Source: CAZOKO01 sp964580455 (GTDB lineage: Bacteria > Desulfobacterota > WTBG01). Taken from it: 37,406 nt of DNA. The notes beneath the pieces were generated by a model, which was not told the origin of the DNA, searched no databases, and saw only the letters and a program-made list of their open reading frames with translations. The position numbers and the translations under genes are program-made. The stretch lies in assembly GCA_964580455.1 (NCBI GenBank), contig CAZOKO010000012.1, positions 1-37,406 on the forward strand. Reading direction: 5' to 3'. Below, one piece after another: positions 7,610 to 15,359 of the stretch (the stretch's first letter is position 1; each line of letters starts with the position of its first letter).

Positions 7610-10600
7610 TCAACCCCTCACCCACTTCTCCACCATCCCAAAAACTACTTCTCTCTTAATCGGTTTAGGAATGTAGTAATCCATACCTGCCTCAAGACAT
7701 ATCTCCCTGTCTCCCTCCATGACGTTGGCGGTCATGGCGATGATGGGAATCCTTGTGATTTTGGGTTGCGGATTTTGGATTGCGGATTGCGATTCTAAAT
7801 TTCGAATCGCCTCTGTTGCCTCAATCCCATCCATCACAGGCATCTGTATATCCATGAAGATGAGGTCATATCCTTCTTCTTTTCCTCTGGCCCCTGACCC
7901 CTGGCCCCTGACCCCTGAGCTTTTATACATTTCCACCGCTTCCTTGCCATTAACTGCTACTTCTACCTGGTAACCAGCTTTGGTTAGCATCTTTGAGGCA
8001 AGCTTCTGATTGACAGGGTTATCCTCGACCAGCAGAATACGCACTGCATGCTTGATTTCTTCTTTTAACGTGTGTTGAGTGGTTATCTCCTCTTTTTTCT
8101 CTTCTGTCTTTTCACCCAGCAATTGTCCTACCATGTTAAAGAGCTTTTGCCGGCGAACAGGTTTGGGTAAAAATCCGTCAAACCCTGCCTCCCTGCACTT
8201 CTTTGCCCCGTCAACTGTGGAAGATGAAAATGCCAAAAGGGGAAGTTCTTTCAGCCTTTCATTCTGACTAAACCTCTTCGCAATTTCATGACCACTCATC
8301 TCAGGCATCTTTATATCAATAATAGCAAGGTCAAAGGGATTACCATTTTCTAAAGCAGAAAGCGCAGTCGATTCCACCCTCTCTGCCTCAGAGATCAACT
8401 CCGCATGTACCCCCATGGAGATTAACATGTGGTCTAATATGACCAGGTTATTCTTATTATCGTCCACGACCAGTACCTTCTTCCCCTTAAGGGAAACGGG
8501 ATGCCACTTATGGGAAGGCTTTTTGTCAGATTTTTTGAGGATGGCGGTGAAATGAAAAATGCTTCCCGCATTTCGGATTATGGATTGTGGATTGTGGATT
8601 TCTGATTGTGAACTGTGGATTTTAGATTGTGGATCTTTGTTTGCGGATTGGTTGTTTCCTATTCCACAATCGACAGGGCTTTCTACCCAGACATCTCCGC
8701 CCATTGCTTCGGAGATACTTTTGCAGATGGATAAACCAAGACCTGTGCCGCCAAACTCACGGGTAGTGGAACCATCGGCCTGACCGAATGCCTCAAAGAT
8801 GTGTTCTAATTTGTCTTTGGGAATACCAATGCCGGTATCCTTCACTCTGGCGTGCAGTTTGACCTGATCTTCGGTCTCTTCCTCTATTTCCAGGGAAAGC
8901 TCAATCTCCCCCTCACTGGTAAATTTTGTGGCATTCCCTGCCAGATTGATAAGCACCTGGCGATACCTTGATGGGTCTCCCTTAAGATAAGAGGGGAGTT
9001 CATCACCTATGCGGCACAAAAACTCTACAGGTTTTCCTTCTACCTTGGGTTTAATCAGATCGCACACATCATAGGCTAGAAGCTCTGGATCAAAGTCAAT
9101 CTCTTCAAGGGTCATCTTCCCCGCTTCCATCTTGGAAAAGTCGAGGATATCGTCTATTAATGAAAGAAGGGCATCTCCGCTTCGTTTGACAGTTAGGAGA
9201 TAATCTTTTTGTTCATCATCAAGCTTTGTCTCCAGCAACATATCGGTAAAACCAATTATTGCATTCATGGGAGTGCGAATCTCATGGCTCATATTGGCAA
9301 GAAACTCACTCTTGGTCATATTGGCCATCTCTGCCTGTAAGGTTAACCGGTTAGCCCGACCTATAGCTTCTTCTAATACAGCGTTTGTTTCTTTCAACTT
9401 CTCTTCAGACAATTTGCGTTGTTTCTCCTGTTTGTCTCGCTGTAATCTTGCATGTAGAATCGGAGCCGTATGTAAAGCAATGCTTTCCAGCAGCTTCTGG
9501 TCATTTTCATCATAGTCTGTCTCCTTATTTCCCACCATAATAACTCCAATGATTTTTCCACCATGAGCAATGGGAGTAACCAGTACTCTATGTATAATGA
9601 TATGTCCCTCGGGTGTTTTCAATCCTCCATTGGAGAGAAAGGACTTATTCTCCATGAGTGAACGTCCCCAGATTCCACCCCAACTCTCTGGGGGAAACAC
9701 TAGAGCTTTATTGGACATTTTACACTTCTCCCAAACCCCTTCCGTAAGAGAGGGTAAAACCAGTGATCCATCTTCATCTATGTATCCAAAGACACCATAT
9801 TTGCTTTCTATGTTTTCCAGTACGGCCTGCAACACTTTTACATATATTTTATCATCAGAAACGGTGAGGAATATGTCAGCGATCTTGTTTCTTGTAGCGA
9901 GCTCTCGTTCCGAAAGCCTGAGTTCTTCCTCAGCATGCTTGCGTTCGGTGATCTCTGATTGCAACTTTACCTTTGATGCCATAATAGTTAGATTGAGTCT
10001 TATAATAAAAATGGTAACCCACACCATTATGACAAACAAGATAAAGACAGCTAAAAACCATGGCCAGTATTTTCTTATAACATCGGCAGGAGTTATTTTG
10101 CCCAGATCCTTATATGGTCCAATCTTCAACTCCTTTAAGCATTCATGAATCGGCTGGTAATTAAGAGGAATATCCCAACCTGCGCAACTCGCAGCCATTG
10201 CGGCTATATGGTGTGGATATAATCTTAACAGTTCGACAGCCACTTGTTTGGAAATCTTATCTGGAGTATGTTTTAGTTTAGAAAAAGGCCATTCAGGATA
10301 TAATTTTGTGGACAGGAGAAAGGGGAATTTATTTCCATAGCCTTTTTTATTGTTAATCACTTTGAAATCATTAATACTTATCTTTCCTTCAGCCTCCATC
10401 CTCTCCAGCGTATCTGTTCTCACTGTCCCTGCATCAACTCTGCCATCCCTAACTGCATAGACAACATTATCATGTGTGCCACCGAATGTAATTTCATCAA
10501 AGTCGGAAAATGGGTCAATACCCTTCTCCTTCATCTCTCGCCATGCCATTACAAAACCACCAAAAGAATTTTTATCCACTGCTATAAAGCTCCTGCCTTT

Positions 10601-11023
10601 AAGATCGTTCATAGACTTAATTCTTTTGTTATCAGCTCTGCAAAAGATGACACCTCCGAATTTATTAGTACGAATATCCCACGTCCCATTTTCAATAGTT
10701 GCTATATTGCTTACTCCATAATATTGCTCCAGTTCCACATAAACGTAAGGATTGCAAATAATGAAATCTGCCTCACTTTTTTCCACCGCAGTATAAATCC
10801 GATCAAAATCGAGTGGGACAATAGCAAAGGAATAACTGGGAATATTTGCTGTCAGATACTTAGCTGTAAGCGACCACTTTTCAAGACACCTCTCTTTTCC
10901 CCTCTTTGCCAGCACACCTATCTTGAGTGTTGTTCCCTGATCTTGTGCGGAAGCAGGAGAGATTATCATTAGTGCCAATATCAAGGTGATGAAGATATGA
11001 ATTATTTTAACTTCGGTTTTCAT
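7610..11023 (-). CDS. Hybrid sensor kinase with PhnD-like periplasmic domain (PhnD-TM-GAF-HisKA-HATPase-REC-REC)
   Basis: A signal peptide (1-26, ending ASAQ) leads into a PhnD/phosphonate-binding-type solute-binding domain (about 32-295; LKIGVLAKRG, FIICNPYVYVELEQ). A membrane segment follows (about 320-342), then a GAF domain (about 380-525), HisKA with MSHEIRTPMN (H580), a HATPase (DTGIGIP 729-734, GGTGLGLS 758-765) and two receivers (D903/K954 and D1058/K1120). I infer that it senses a periplasmic ligand, perhaps an oxyanion or phosphonate, and phosphorylates downstream receivers. Three in-frame stretches (785-820, 1035-1048, 1076-1088) are encoded by dispersed repeats found elsewhere between genes. 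The domain core residues are intact, so the protein is probably functional. Confidence 0.92.
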   Translation of the reverse strand: MKTEVKIIHIFITLILALMIISPASAQDQGTTLKIGVLAKRGKERCLEKWSLTAKYLTANIPSYSFAIVPLDFDRIYTAVEKSEADFIICNPYVYVELEQYYGVSNIATIENGTWDIRTNKFGGVIFCRADNKRIKSMNDLKGRSFIAVDKNSFGGFVMAWREMKEKGIDPFSDFDEITFGGTHDNVVYAVRDGRVDAGTVRTDTLERMEAEGKISINDFKVINNKKGYGNKFPFLLSTKLYPEWPFSKLKHTPDKISKQVAVELLRLYPHHIAAMAASCAGWDIPLNYQPIHECLKELKIGPYKDLGKITPADVIRKYWPWFLAVFILFVIMVWVTIFIIRLNLTIMASKVKLQSEITERKHAEEELRLSERELATRNKIADIFLTVSDDKIYVKVLQAVLENIESKYGVFGYIDEDGSLVLPSLTEGVWEKCKMSNKALVFPPESWGGIWGRSLMENKSFLSNGGLKTPEGHIIIHRVLVTPIAHGGKIIGVIMVGNKETDYDENDQKLLESIALHTAPILHARLQRDKQEKQRKLSEEKLKETNAVLEEAIGRANRLTLQAEMANMTKSEFLANMSHEIRTPMNAIIGFTDMLLETKLDDEQKDYLLTVKRSGDALLSLIDDILDFSKMEAGKMTLEEIDFDPELLAYDVCDLIKPKVEGKPVEFLCRIGDELPSYLKGDPSRYRQVLINLAGNATKFTSEGEIELSLEIEEETEDQVKLHARVKDTGIGIPKDKLEHIFEAFGQADGSTTREFGGTGLGLSICKSISEAMGGDVWVESPVDCGIGNNQSANKDPQSKIHSSQSEIHNPQSIIRNAGSIFHFTAILKKSDKKPSHKWHPVSLKGKKVLVVDDNKNNLVILDHMLISMGVHAELISEAERVESTALSALENGNPFDLAIIDIKMPEMSGHEIAKRFSQNERLKELPLLAFSSSTVDGAKKCREAGFDGFLPKPVRRQKLFNMVGQLLGEKTEEKKEEITTQHTLKEEIKHAVRILLVEDNPVNQKLASKMLTKAGYQVEVAVNGKEAVEMYKSSGVRGQGSGARGKEEGYDLIFMDIQMPVMDGIEATEAIRNLESQSAIQNPQPKITRIPIIAMTANVMEGDREICLEAGMDYYIPKPIKREVVFGMVEKWVRG
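7760..7798 (-). repeat. In-frame GGATTGCGGATT repeat in the last receiver
   Basis: The plus strand reads as tandem GGATT units. In the kinase frame it encodes ESQSAIQNPQPK (within residues 1076-1088), between the IEATEAIR helix and the RIPIIAMTAN strand of the receiver, where typical receivers have only a few residues. The same motif occurs between genes (about 4541, 7431, 11050, 11453). Confidence 0.75.
7880..7921 (-). repeat. In-frame CCCCTGACCCCTGG repeat in the last receiver
   Basis: A tandem of CCCCTGACCCCTGG units encodes GVRGQGSGARG (within residues 1035-1048), just before the YDLIFMDIQMP strand. A related CCCTGAACCCTGACCCC tract lies between genes at about 4630-4655. Confidence 0.75.
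8564..8671 (-). repeat. In-frame 36-residue repeat insertion between HATPase and receiver
   Basis: About nine GGATT-type units (GGATTGTGGATT, GATTGTGAACTG and similar) run through the frame. They encode residues 785-820, including NQSANKDPQSKIH and SEIHNPQSIIRN. They interrupt the last strand of the HATPase domain: WVESPVD resumes as SIFHFTAIL. The length is a multiple of three and no stop arises. Confidence 0.78.
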
Positions 11024-11081
11024 GATTTGAGGTCTTTTTATTTTTGATTTTGGATTGCGGAAAAATTAAACGCAAAGTTTA

Positions 11082-11181
11082 CCCCGTTAGAAATAAAAGG
11101 AATCTTTAACTAAGAGAGGTCTAATCCAAAGTAAGAAACATTGTAAATGGCCTATCTATCCTCTTAATATTTCTAATGGGG
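11082..11181. repeat. MITE-like element, diverged copy 3 (100 bp)
   Basis: CCCCGTTAGAAATA (11082-11095) and TATTTCTAATGGGG (11168-11181) form 14-bp terminal inverted repeats with one mismatch. The first nine bases match the ends of copies 1 and 2, while the interior differs. The flanks (CGCAAAGTTTA and ACACAAAGAAACGC) look like a disrupted copy of the GCGAAG/AACGCTAAGG repeat, so the element seems to have landed inside an older repeat. Confidence 0.6.
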
Positions 11182-11215
11182 ACACAAAGAAACGCTAAGG
11201 ATAATTATCTATTCT

Positions 11216-11338
11216 TGTGGTAGCCGCAGCCTTTAGGCTGCGAAATATGTAGAAATTATTACATTTTCTAAATGCAAGCTAAAGCTTGCGGATATCAATC
11301 TCTATTGTGACACAATTCATACATATAAATATAAAACC
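11216..11338. repeat. GTGGTAGCCGCAGCC hairpin repeat with nested hairpin
   Basis: CGCAGCC (11225-11231) pairs with GGCTGCG (11236-11242). A second perfect hairpin follows, GCAAGCT (11274-11280) with AGCTTGC (11283-11289). A copy at 13297-13375 shares both flanks (GTGGTAGCCGCAGCC, ACATTTTCTAAA or GCATTTTCTAAA, CTATTGT-ACACAA) but lacks the second hairpin, so that hairpin looks like a later insertion. Confidence 0.6.
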
Positions 11339-11527
11339 CTCTTCAATCCTTTATATTCTTTTGCCAAAAAGAATATCGGAAAATATGGGATAAACTTTAT
11401 AAAAATACATAAATAAAAGGGAATGGGGGGGGGTAGGAATTTATATTTTAGATTTTGGATTTAGAAAACCGCGAAGGCACGAAGAAACGCTAAGGGTAAA
11501 GAATTTTGGACTGGGAAAGAAATTAAC

Positions 11528-11608
11528 TGTCATTACGAGGAGTCTGCCTTGGCAGACGCCGAAGCAATCTCAAAAGTTTCTGGATTCCTGCTTCCACAGG
11601 AATGCCAA
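11528..11608. repeat. TGTCATTACGAGG / ATTCCTGCTTCC dispersed palindromes
   Basis: TGTCATTACGAGGAG continues through GTCTGCC-TT-GGCAGAC (11542-11557) to GAAGCAATCTC, and then ATTCCTG-CTTCCA-CAGGAAT (11584-11603). Both resemble palindromic repeats seen in many bacterial genomes (the types GTCATTGCGAGG...GAAGCAATCT and GGATTCC...GGAATG). No gene is visible in 11182-11790. Confidence 0.6.
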
Positions 11609-11674
11609 TTGGGGGGACATGATTATAGATTACACAGTTGAAACATTGATAGTGATAGTAGCTATTACTTAAGA

Positions 11675-11716
11675 ATTCAGGGATTGCGAATTGAGAAAAT
11701 TCCTAAATCCCTGAAT
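11675..11716. repeat. 11-bp inverted repeat downstream of the MFS gene
   Basis: ATTCAGGGATT (11675-11685) and AATCCCTGAAT (11706-11716) are perfect inverted repeats around a 20-nt loop. A T6 run (11724-11729) follows on the plus strand. The MFS gene approaches from the other strand, where no T-run follows the hairpin, so a terminator role is doubtful. Confidence 0.35.
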
Positions 11717-11790
11717 CCCTAAATTTTTTATGATTTATTTCAAATTTAGATATTCGAATGTTTTACCTTAACGAGACTTCTCATTCCGGA

Positions 11791-12990
11791 CTAGTTTGTC
11801 TTCTTTCTCCCTGTCTCTCTTAAGGGGATAATAAACACTGCTGCTATGATAAGGGCTGAAGCCATGAAAATGAAACCTGCCCAGTGAGAGCCTGTTACAT
11901 CCATCAGCTTTCCGGATAAAACCGGCCCGAAAAATCCACCTGTGTTTCCTACCATAAAGATGAGTCCCATAGCAGTGGCTGCCAGTCCGGGACCTATCTC
12001 TTCGAGTTCCACCGGGATGGTCATTAATATTGGTGCGATCGTTCCCATGGCAGCGCCGGCAATCATCAACGCTATGATGAGAGGAGTTCCCGTAAGGGTA
12101 GCAAAAGAAAGAATACAGAGCCCAAAAACGATAGCGCTTATTACAAGGAAGGGTTTTCTTTTTCCAAGTTTATCTGAAAGCATTCCACCCAGGATATTAA
12201 AAACAACACTCGTTCCCATCATAATGGAAACCAGTTCACCTGCCTTCTCTACTCCTCTCTCTTCTAAACTGATAGGAAGAAAGGTTATGATTGCCATCAA
12301 GCCAACCATGTTGAGCCCATAGAAAATGGAAAGGAACCAGAGATCCTTAATTTTAAAAACCTTCTTAAAGTTCTCTATTATATTCTGCTTTTTCTTCTCA
12401 GATGCCCCTTCAATTTTTCGATCCCTATATAAAAACATCCAGAGTATCCCCATGACAAGGACAAAACCTCCAATCACCACCATTGTTTTTCTCCAGCCAC
12501 CAAATGCAGGAGACATTATGCCGGCAGAAGTTCCCATGGCAACTGCTGCCCCAATCCCCATACTTGAGATACACAACCCATTGGCTAAGGCAAGCTCCTT
12601 TGGTGGAAACCACGTACCAAGTGCCTTTGGCATATTAGGGCCTAAAACTGCCATCCCTGCACCAATGAAAAACATACAGGCAATAAGACTATTAGCACTT
12701 CCAACATAAAACCTGGACGCACCTGCTATTGCCACAATCAGGACAGCTACTCCCAGCGCCCACCTGGAACCAATTTTATCGCTAACGCCTCCGCCGATAG
12801 GGGCAAAGAAGAGGGATGCCAGGGTAAGCACACCCATAACCGATCCCATCTGTGCTTTAGTCAAAGGTATCTGCTCAAAAATCTCCTTGAACAGCGGCGG
12901 GATACAATTCATGGAGATAGTGGCAAAAAAGATATTGAGAAAGAGTAGAATGAGAACCAGCCAGCGAAAATTTGATTTTTGCTCTTCCAT
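11791..12990 (-). CDS. MFS transporter
   Basis: This 399-residue protein has about 12 hydrophobic helices and the MFS motif A variant GGGVSDKIGSRW after helix 2. The half-repeat after helix 8 contains GGMLSDKLGKRKP, and a charged loop (RDRKIEGASEKKKQ) separates the two halves. The segment PNMPKALGTWFPPKELALANG resembles anion- or cyanate-type MFS carriers (CynX/NimT-like). The substrate cannot be read from sequence. The start is supported by AAAGGAG 8 nt upstream of ATG. It stands alone on the minus strand between repeat-rich gaps, so it is probably monocistronic. Confidence 0.88.
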   Translation of the reverse strand: MEEQKSNFRWLVLILLFLNIFFATISMNCIPPLFKEIFEQIPLTKAQMGSVMGVLTLASLFFAPIGGGVSDKIGSRWALGVAVLIVAIAGASRFYVGSANSLIACMFFIGAGMAVLGPNMPKALGTWFPPKELALANGLCISSMGIGAAVAMGTSAGIMSPAFGGWRKTMVVIGGFVLVMGILWMFLYRDRKIEGASEKKKQNIIENFKKVFKIKDLWFLSIFYGLNMVGLMAIITFLPISLEERGVEKAGELVSIMMGTSVVFNILGGMLSDKLGKRKPFLVISAIVFGLCILSFATLTGTPLIIALMIAGAAMGTIAPILMTIPVELEEIGPGLAATAMGLIFMVGNTGGFFGPVLSGKLMDVTGSHWAGFIFMASALIIAAVFIIPLRETGRKKTN

Positions 12991-13067
12991 AAAATTGCTC
13001 CTTTCCTAAGATTGGTTTTTGTTAAATGAAACCACAGAGGATACAGAGAATTATTTTTCTGTGGTAC

Positions 13068-13159
13068 CCCCGTTAGATAGTAAACCTTGTGGAAGGGTTA
13101 TTTATCCAACAGGCTTGACATCTGACAGAGTTCACTTGCTTAGTAGGTATCTAACGGGG
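13068..13159. repeat. MITE-like element, copy 2 (92 bp)
   Basis: The termini CCCCGTTAGATA (13068-13079) and TATCTAACGGGG (13148-13159) are identical to those of copy 1 at 769-863. Several interior blocks also match. It is inserted just past an ACCACAGAGG...TTTCTGTGGT dispersed repeat (13031-13065). Confidence 0.7.
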
Positions 13160-13236
13160 TGAATCTGTGATTTTATATATTCCTCCATGTTTTCATGATA
13201 ATTTTGCCAGCATCTGAATGCAGTGTGTGCAAATCA

Positions 13237-13375
13237 TCTCTAAAAATCCCCCCTATCCCTCCTTTTTCAAAGGGGCTATATCTTCAATTATGTATTTTTG
13301 TGGTAGCCGCAGCCATTTGGGCTGCGAAACATACAGAAATCATTGCATTTTCTAAACATTCCCTATTGTAACACA
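13237..13375. repeat. Two dispersed repeats upstream of the sigma factor
   Basis: A CCCCCCTATCCCTCC...CAAAGGGG repeat (13237-13276) is followed by the second GTGGTAGCCGCAGCC element (13297-13375), whose hairpin is CGCAGCC (13308-13314) with GGCTGCG (13320-13326). Apart from the MITE and a candidate promoter at 13418, the 544-bp gap 12991-13534 holds no gene. Confidence 0.55.
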
Positions 13376-13417
13376 ACCTCAAAGTGGGGAGAAAATAAAT
13401 GAATTTCTTATTCAGGT

Positions 13418-13446
13418 TGAAACCGTTTCTAAAACATGATAGTATC
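13418..13446 (+). promoter_or_regulatory. Candidate ECF-type promoter of the sigma/anti-sigma pair
   Basis: TGAAAC (13418-13423) and AGTATC (13441-13446), 17 nt apart, resemble ECF promoters of the TGAAAC...CGTA type. ECF sigma factors often activate their own gene. The -35 lies in the odd palindrome GAAACCGTTTC (13419-13429), which could also bind a dimeric regulator. The sigma factor start is about 90 nt downstream. Confidence 0.4.
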
Positions 13447-13534
13447 AAAAAACAGGTTTTTATGCAATTCTATAAAAAATAAAACTTTTTATGGATTGCA
13501 TCGTTATTATTTATAGTTTCAATGAGTCAGGAAT

Positions 13535-14179
13535 TTGAACACTGATCAAAGAAATCCATCAGAAAAGCAGAGCGATGAGGAGTTGATGCTGCTTTATCAG
13601 AAAGGAGATGAGCGCGCTTTCGAGGTCATCTACTGGCGTCATCAGCAGGGCATTTTCAATTTCATTTGTCATTTTATTGGTGAAAGAGGAAACCAGGCAG
13701 AAGAGCTGCTTCAGGACGTATTTTTAAAAGTAGTTAAATCAAGTAAGCGATACAAGCCTACTGCCAAGCTTACAACCTGGTTGTACCAGATCGCCAGAAA
13801 CGGCTGCATCGACCACTTCAGGAAAATGAAACATCGTAAGACGACTTCCCTGTCGCAGCCTATAGACAGCGAAGAAGAAATGGTCGTTGAATCAACCATC
13901 GCCAGTAGCAATCCATCTCCAGAGCAAACTGCTCGCACAGGTGAGATTGCTGATGTCCTGAAAAATGCAATAAGTACACTGTCTGAGGAACAAAGGGAAG
14001 TCTTTCTCATGCGAGAGGACTTAAATTTAAGCTTTGCAGAAATTTCCGAGCTTATAGAATGCCCCATAAATACAGCCAAGAGTAGAATGCGATATGCTTT
14101 AGAGCATTTACGTAAAACTCTTGAATTACAAGGAATAACTCAAAGTGAGGTGAGAGAAGGTGAAGTGTCCAGAATGTGA
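13535..14179 (+). CDS. ECF-family RNA polymerase sigma factor
   Basis: Region 2 (about 16-105) includes GDERAFEVIYWRH, the -10-binding ELLQDVFLKVV helix and LTTWLYQIARNGCIDHFRK. Region 4 (about 138-195) includes LSEEQREVFLMRE and the helix-turn-helix LSFAEISELIECPINTAKSRMRYALEHLR. There is no region 1 or 3, as expected for ECF sigma-70 members. The start is uncertain: TTG at 13535 gives a natural N-terminus, but AGGAA lies too close to it, and the next in-frame start, ATG 13586, follows GAGGAG. An in-frame stop at 13523 rules out longer forms. The gene overlaps the anti-sigma gene by 20 nt, implying coupled translation. Confidence 0.92.
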   Translation: MNTDQRNPSEKQSDEELMLLYQKGDERAFEVIYWRHQQGIFNFICHFIGERGNQAEELLQDVFLKVVKSSKRYKPTAKLTTWLYQIARNGCIDHFRKMKHRKTTSLSQPIDSEEEMVVESTIASSNPSPEQTARTGEIADVLKNAISTLSEEQREVFLMREDLNLSFAEISELIECPINTAKSRMRYALEHLRKTLELQGITQSEVREGEVSRM

Positions 14180-15140
14180 TGGAAAACTGGTTGATTACCT
14201 ATACAACGAACTTTCTCCAGAAGAGAGGCGTAAGATGGATGAACACTTTAAGATTTGCGAGAACTGTGTGAAGCAGTTGTCACAATTAAAGTTTGTCCAC
14301 ACCTCTTTTCAACAACTAACAAAACAGGAGCCTGGTTCCCTGGTTCATCAAAGAATATTAGCACACGCTAAGGATATATCCCTTCAGGAAAGGGGCTCCT
14401 GGCTGACCAGGTGGCTCTTCAGGCCATCAACTGCAACTGCAATGGTGGCACTTTTAGCTATCGGGATCTTTTACTACACCCAACAATATACTCCTCTCGA
14501 AACATCCACAGAGAAGGTAATAGTAAAGGCAGAACCAGTTGCTTCAGAGACTGATCGCGAGAAAAAAATTGAAAGGGCACCTTCTGACATCCCTCTTGAC
14601 TCAGAAGAAATACTTCTGGCTAAGGCAAAACCACCTGCTACTGCAGGTGGGGGGATATATCAAGAACAACAAGGGGTTTTAACCCTGGTAGCAAAAACAC
14701 TGCCGGAGGAGAAAGAAAGAAGTCTGGCGCTTTCCATCCCATCAAAAAACGCACTCTATGCCTTCGAGCTGGGTAATCTATATTTCTCGCAAAATGAATT
14801 CGAAGAGGCTATAGCTAACTATTCTATTGCCCTTACGATGAGTCCCAGGGAAGCGTACACATCTATCATACGTTATCAGCTTGCCTTAAGCTACAAGAAT
14901 TTGAATGATTGTACATCTGCAGTTCAAGTATTGGATGAAATCCAGAAGATAAATCCACAATATCCAGAGATAGACAAGGTGTTTATTATGGCCGGCGACT
15001 GTTATCTGGATCTTCAGGCTTATGATAAAGCAGAAATTAACTATACCAATTTTATCAGTCAGTTCCCGGACAGAAAGTCACAGGTAGATGATAAGCTGGA
15101 AACCGCCAGAAACTTTCGCAGGGTTAACTTGTCTTATTAA
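14160..15140 (+). CDS. Membrane anti-sigma factor with zinc finger and periplasmic TPR repeats
   Basis: The GTG start lies inside the end of the sigma gene. The N-terminus carries the anti-sigma zinc finger H29-x3-C33-x2-C36 with extra cysteines C3 and C6. One membrane segment follows (about 91-106). The outer part holds TPR-like helices (about 195-320; AYAFELGNLYFSQNEFEEAI, then AGDCYLDLQAYDKAEINY), which may sense envelope protein state. Binding of the cognate sigma factor at the membrane is inferred from the zinc finger and the overlapping gene order. Residues 157-165 (KPPATAGGG) come from a palindrome that looks like an inserted repeat in the linker. Confidence 0.85.
   Translation: MKCPECDGKLVDYLYNELSPEERRKMDEHFKICENCVKQLSQLKFVHTSFQQLTKQEPGSLVHQRILAHAKDISLQERGSWLTRWLFRPSTATAMVALLAIGIFYYTQQYTPLETSTEKVIVKAEPVASETDREKKIERAPSDIPLDSEEILLAKAKPPATAGGGIYQEQQGVLTLVAKTLPEEKERSLALSIPSKNALYAFELGNLYFSQNEFEEAIANYSIALTMSPREAYTSIIRYQLALSYKNLNDCTSAVQVLDEIQKINPQYPEIDKVFIMAGDCYLDLQAYDKAEINYTNFISQFPDRKSQVDDKLETARNFRRVNLSY
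14631..14650. repeat. 8-bp palindrome within the anti-sigma gene
   Basis: CCACCTGC (14631-14638) and GCAGGTGG (14643-14650) are perfect inverted repeats with a 4-nt loop. They encode PPATAGG in a low-constraint linker. A related sequence on the minus strand at 27581-27606 encodes GRATAGGRSR in the RND protein. Confidence 0.5.
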
Positions 15141-15206
15141 GTCTTGCCCGCTTTACTTACCTTCAATGCTGCTGAATTAAAGGTTTGTCGAAAAATCCCC
15201 CCAAAT

Positions 15207-15232
15207 CCCCCTTTATCAAAGGGGGACTTTTT
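15207..15232 (+). terminator. Hairpin and U-run after the anti-sigma gene
   Basis: CCCCCTTT (15207-15214) and AAAGGGGG (15218-15225) form a perfect 8-bp stem with a 3-nt loop, followed by ACTTTTT. It has the form of an intrinsic terminator 66 bp past the anti-sigma stop. It is also a typical member of the dispersed AATCCCCC repeat family. Confidence 0.6.
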
Positions 15233-15265
15233 ACACCCTTTGTAAACCAAAATCAAATTTTTATC

Positions 15266-15293
15266 TTTACATAAAGACTAAAATATATAATAA
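15266..15293 (+). promoter_or_regulatory. Candidate sigma-70 promoter of the flavoprotein operon
   Basis: TTTACA (15266-15271) and TAATAA (15288-15293), 16 nt apart, lie after the terminator hairpin and about 70 nt before the ATG of the FAD-linked oxidase. The region is AT-rich. Confidence 0.4.
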
Positions 15294-15359
15294 TCGTCGG
15301 CTCTATTTACTTCATTATTTCGACATCATAAGTGAATCATCTTGCAGGAGGCGCATTCT

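Noticed and set aside
10472..10972. 166-codon plus-strand frame opposite the PhnD kinase
   Set aside because: It is a shadow of the well-supported kinase gene, has no family features and no ribosome binding site.
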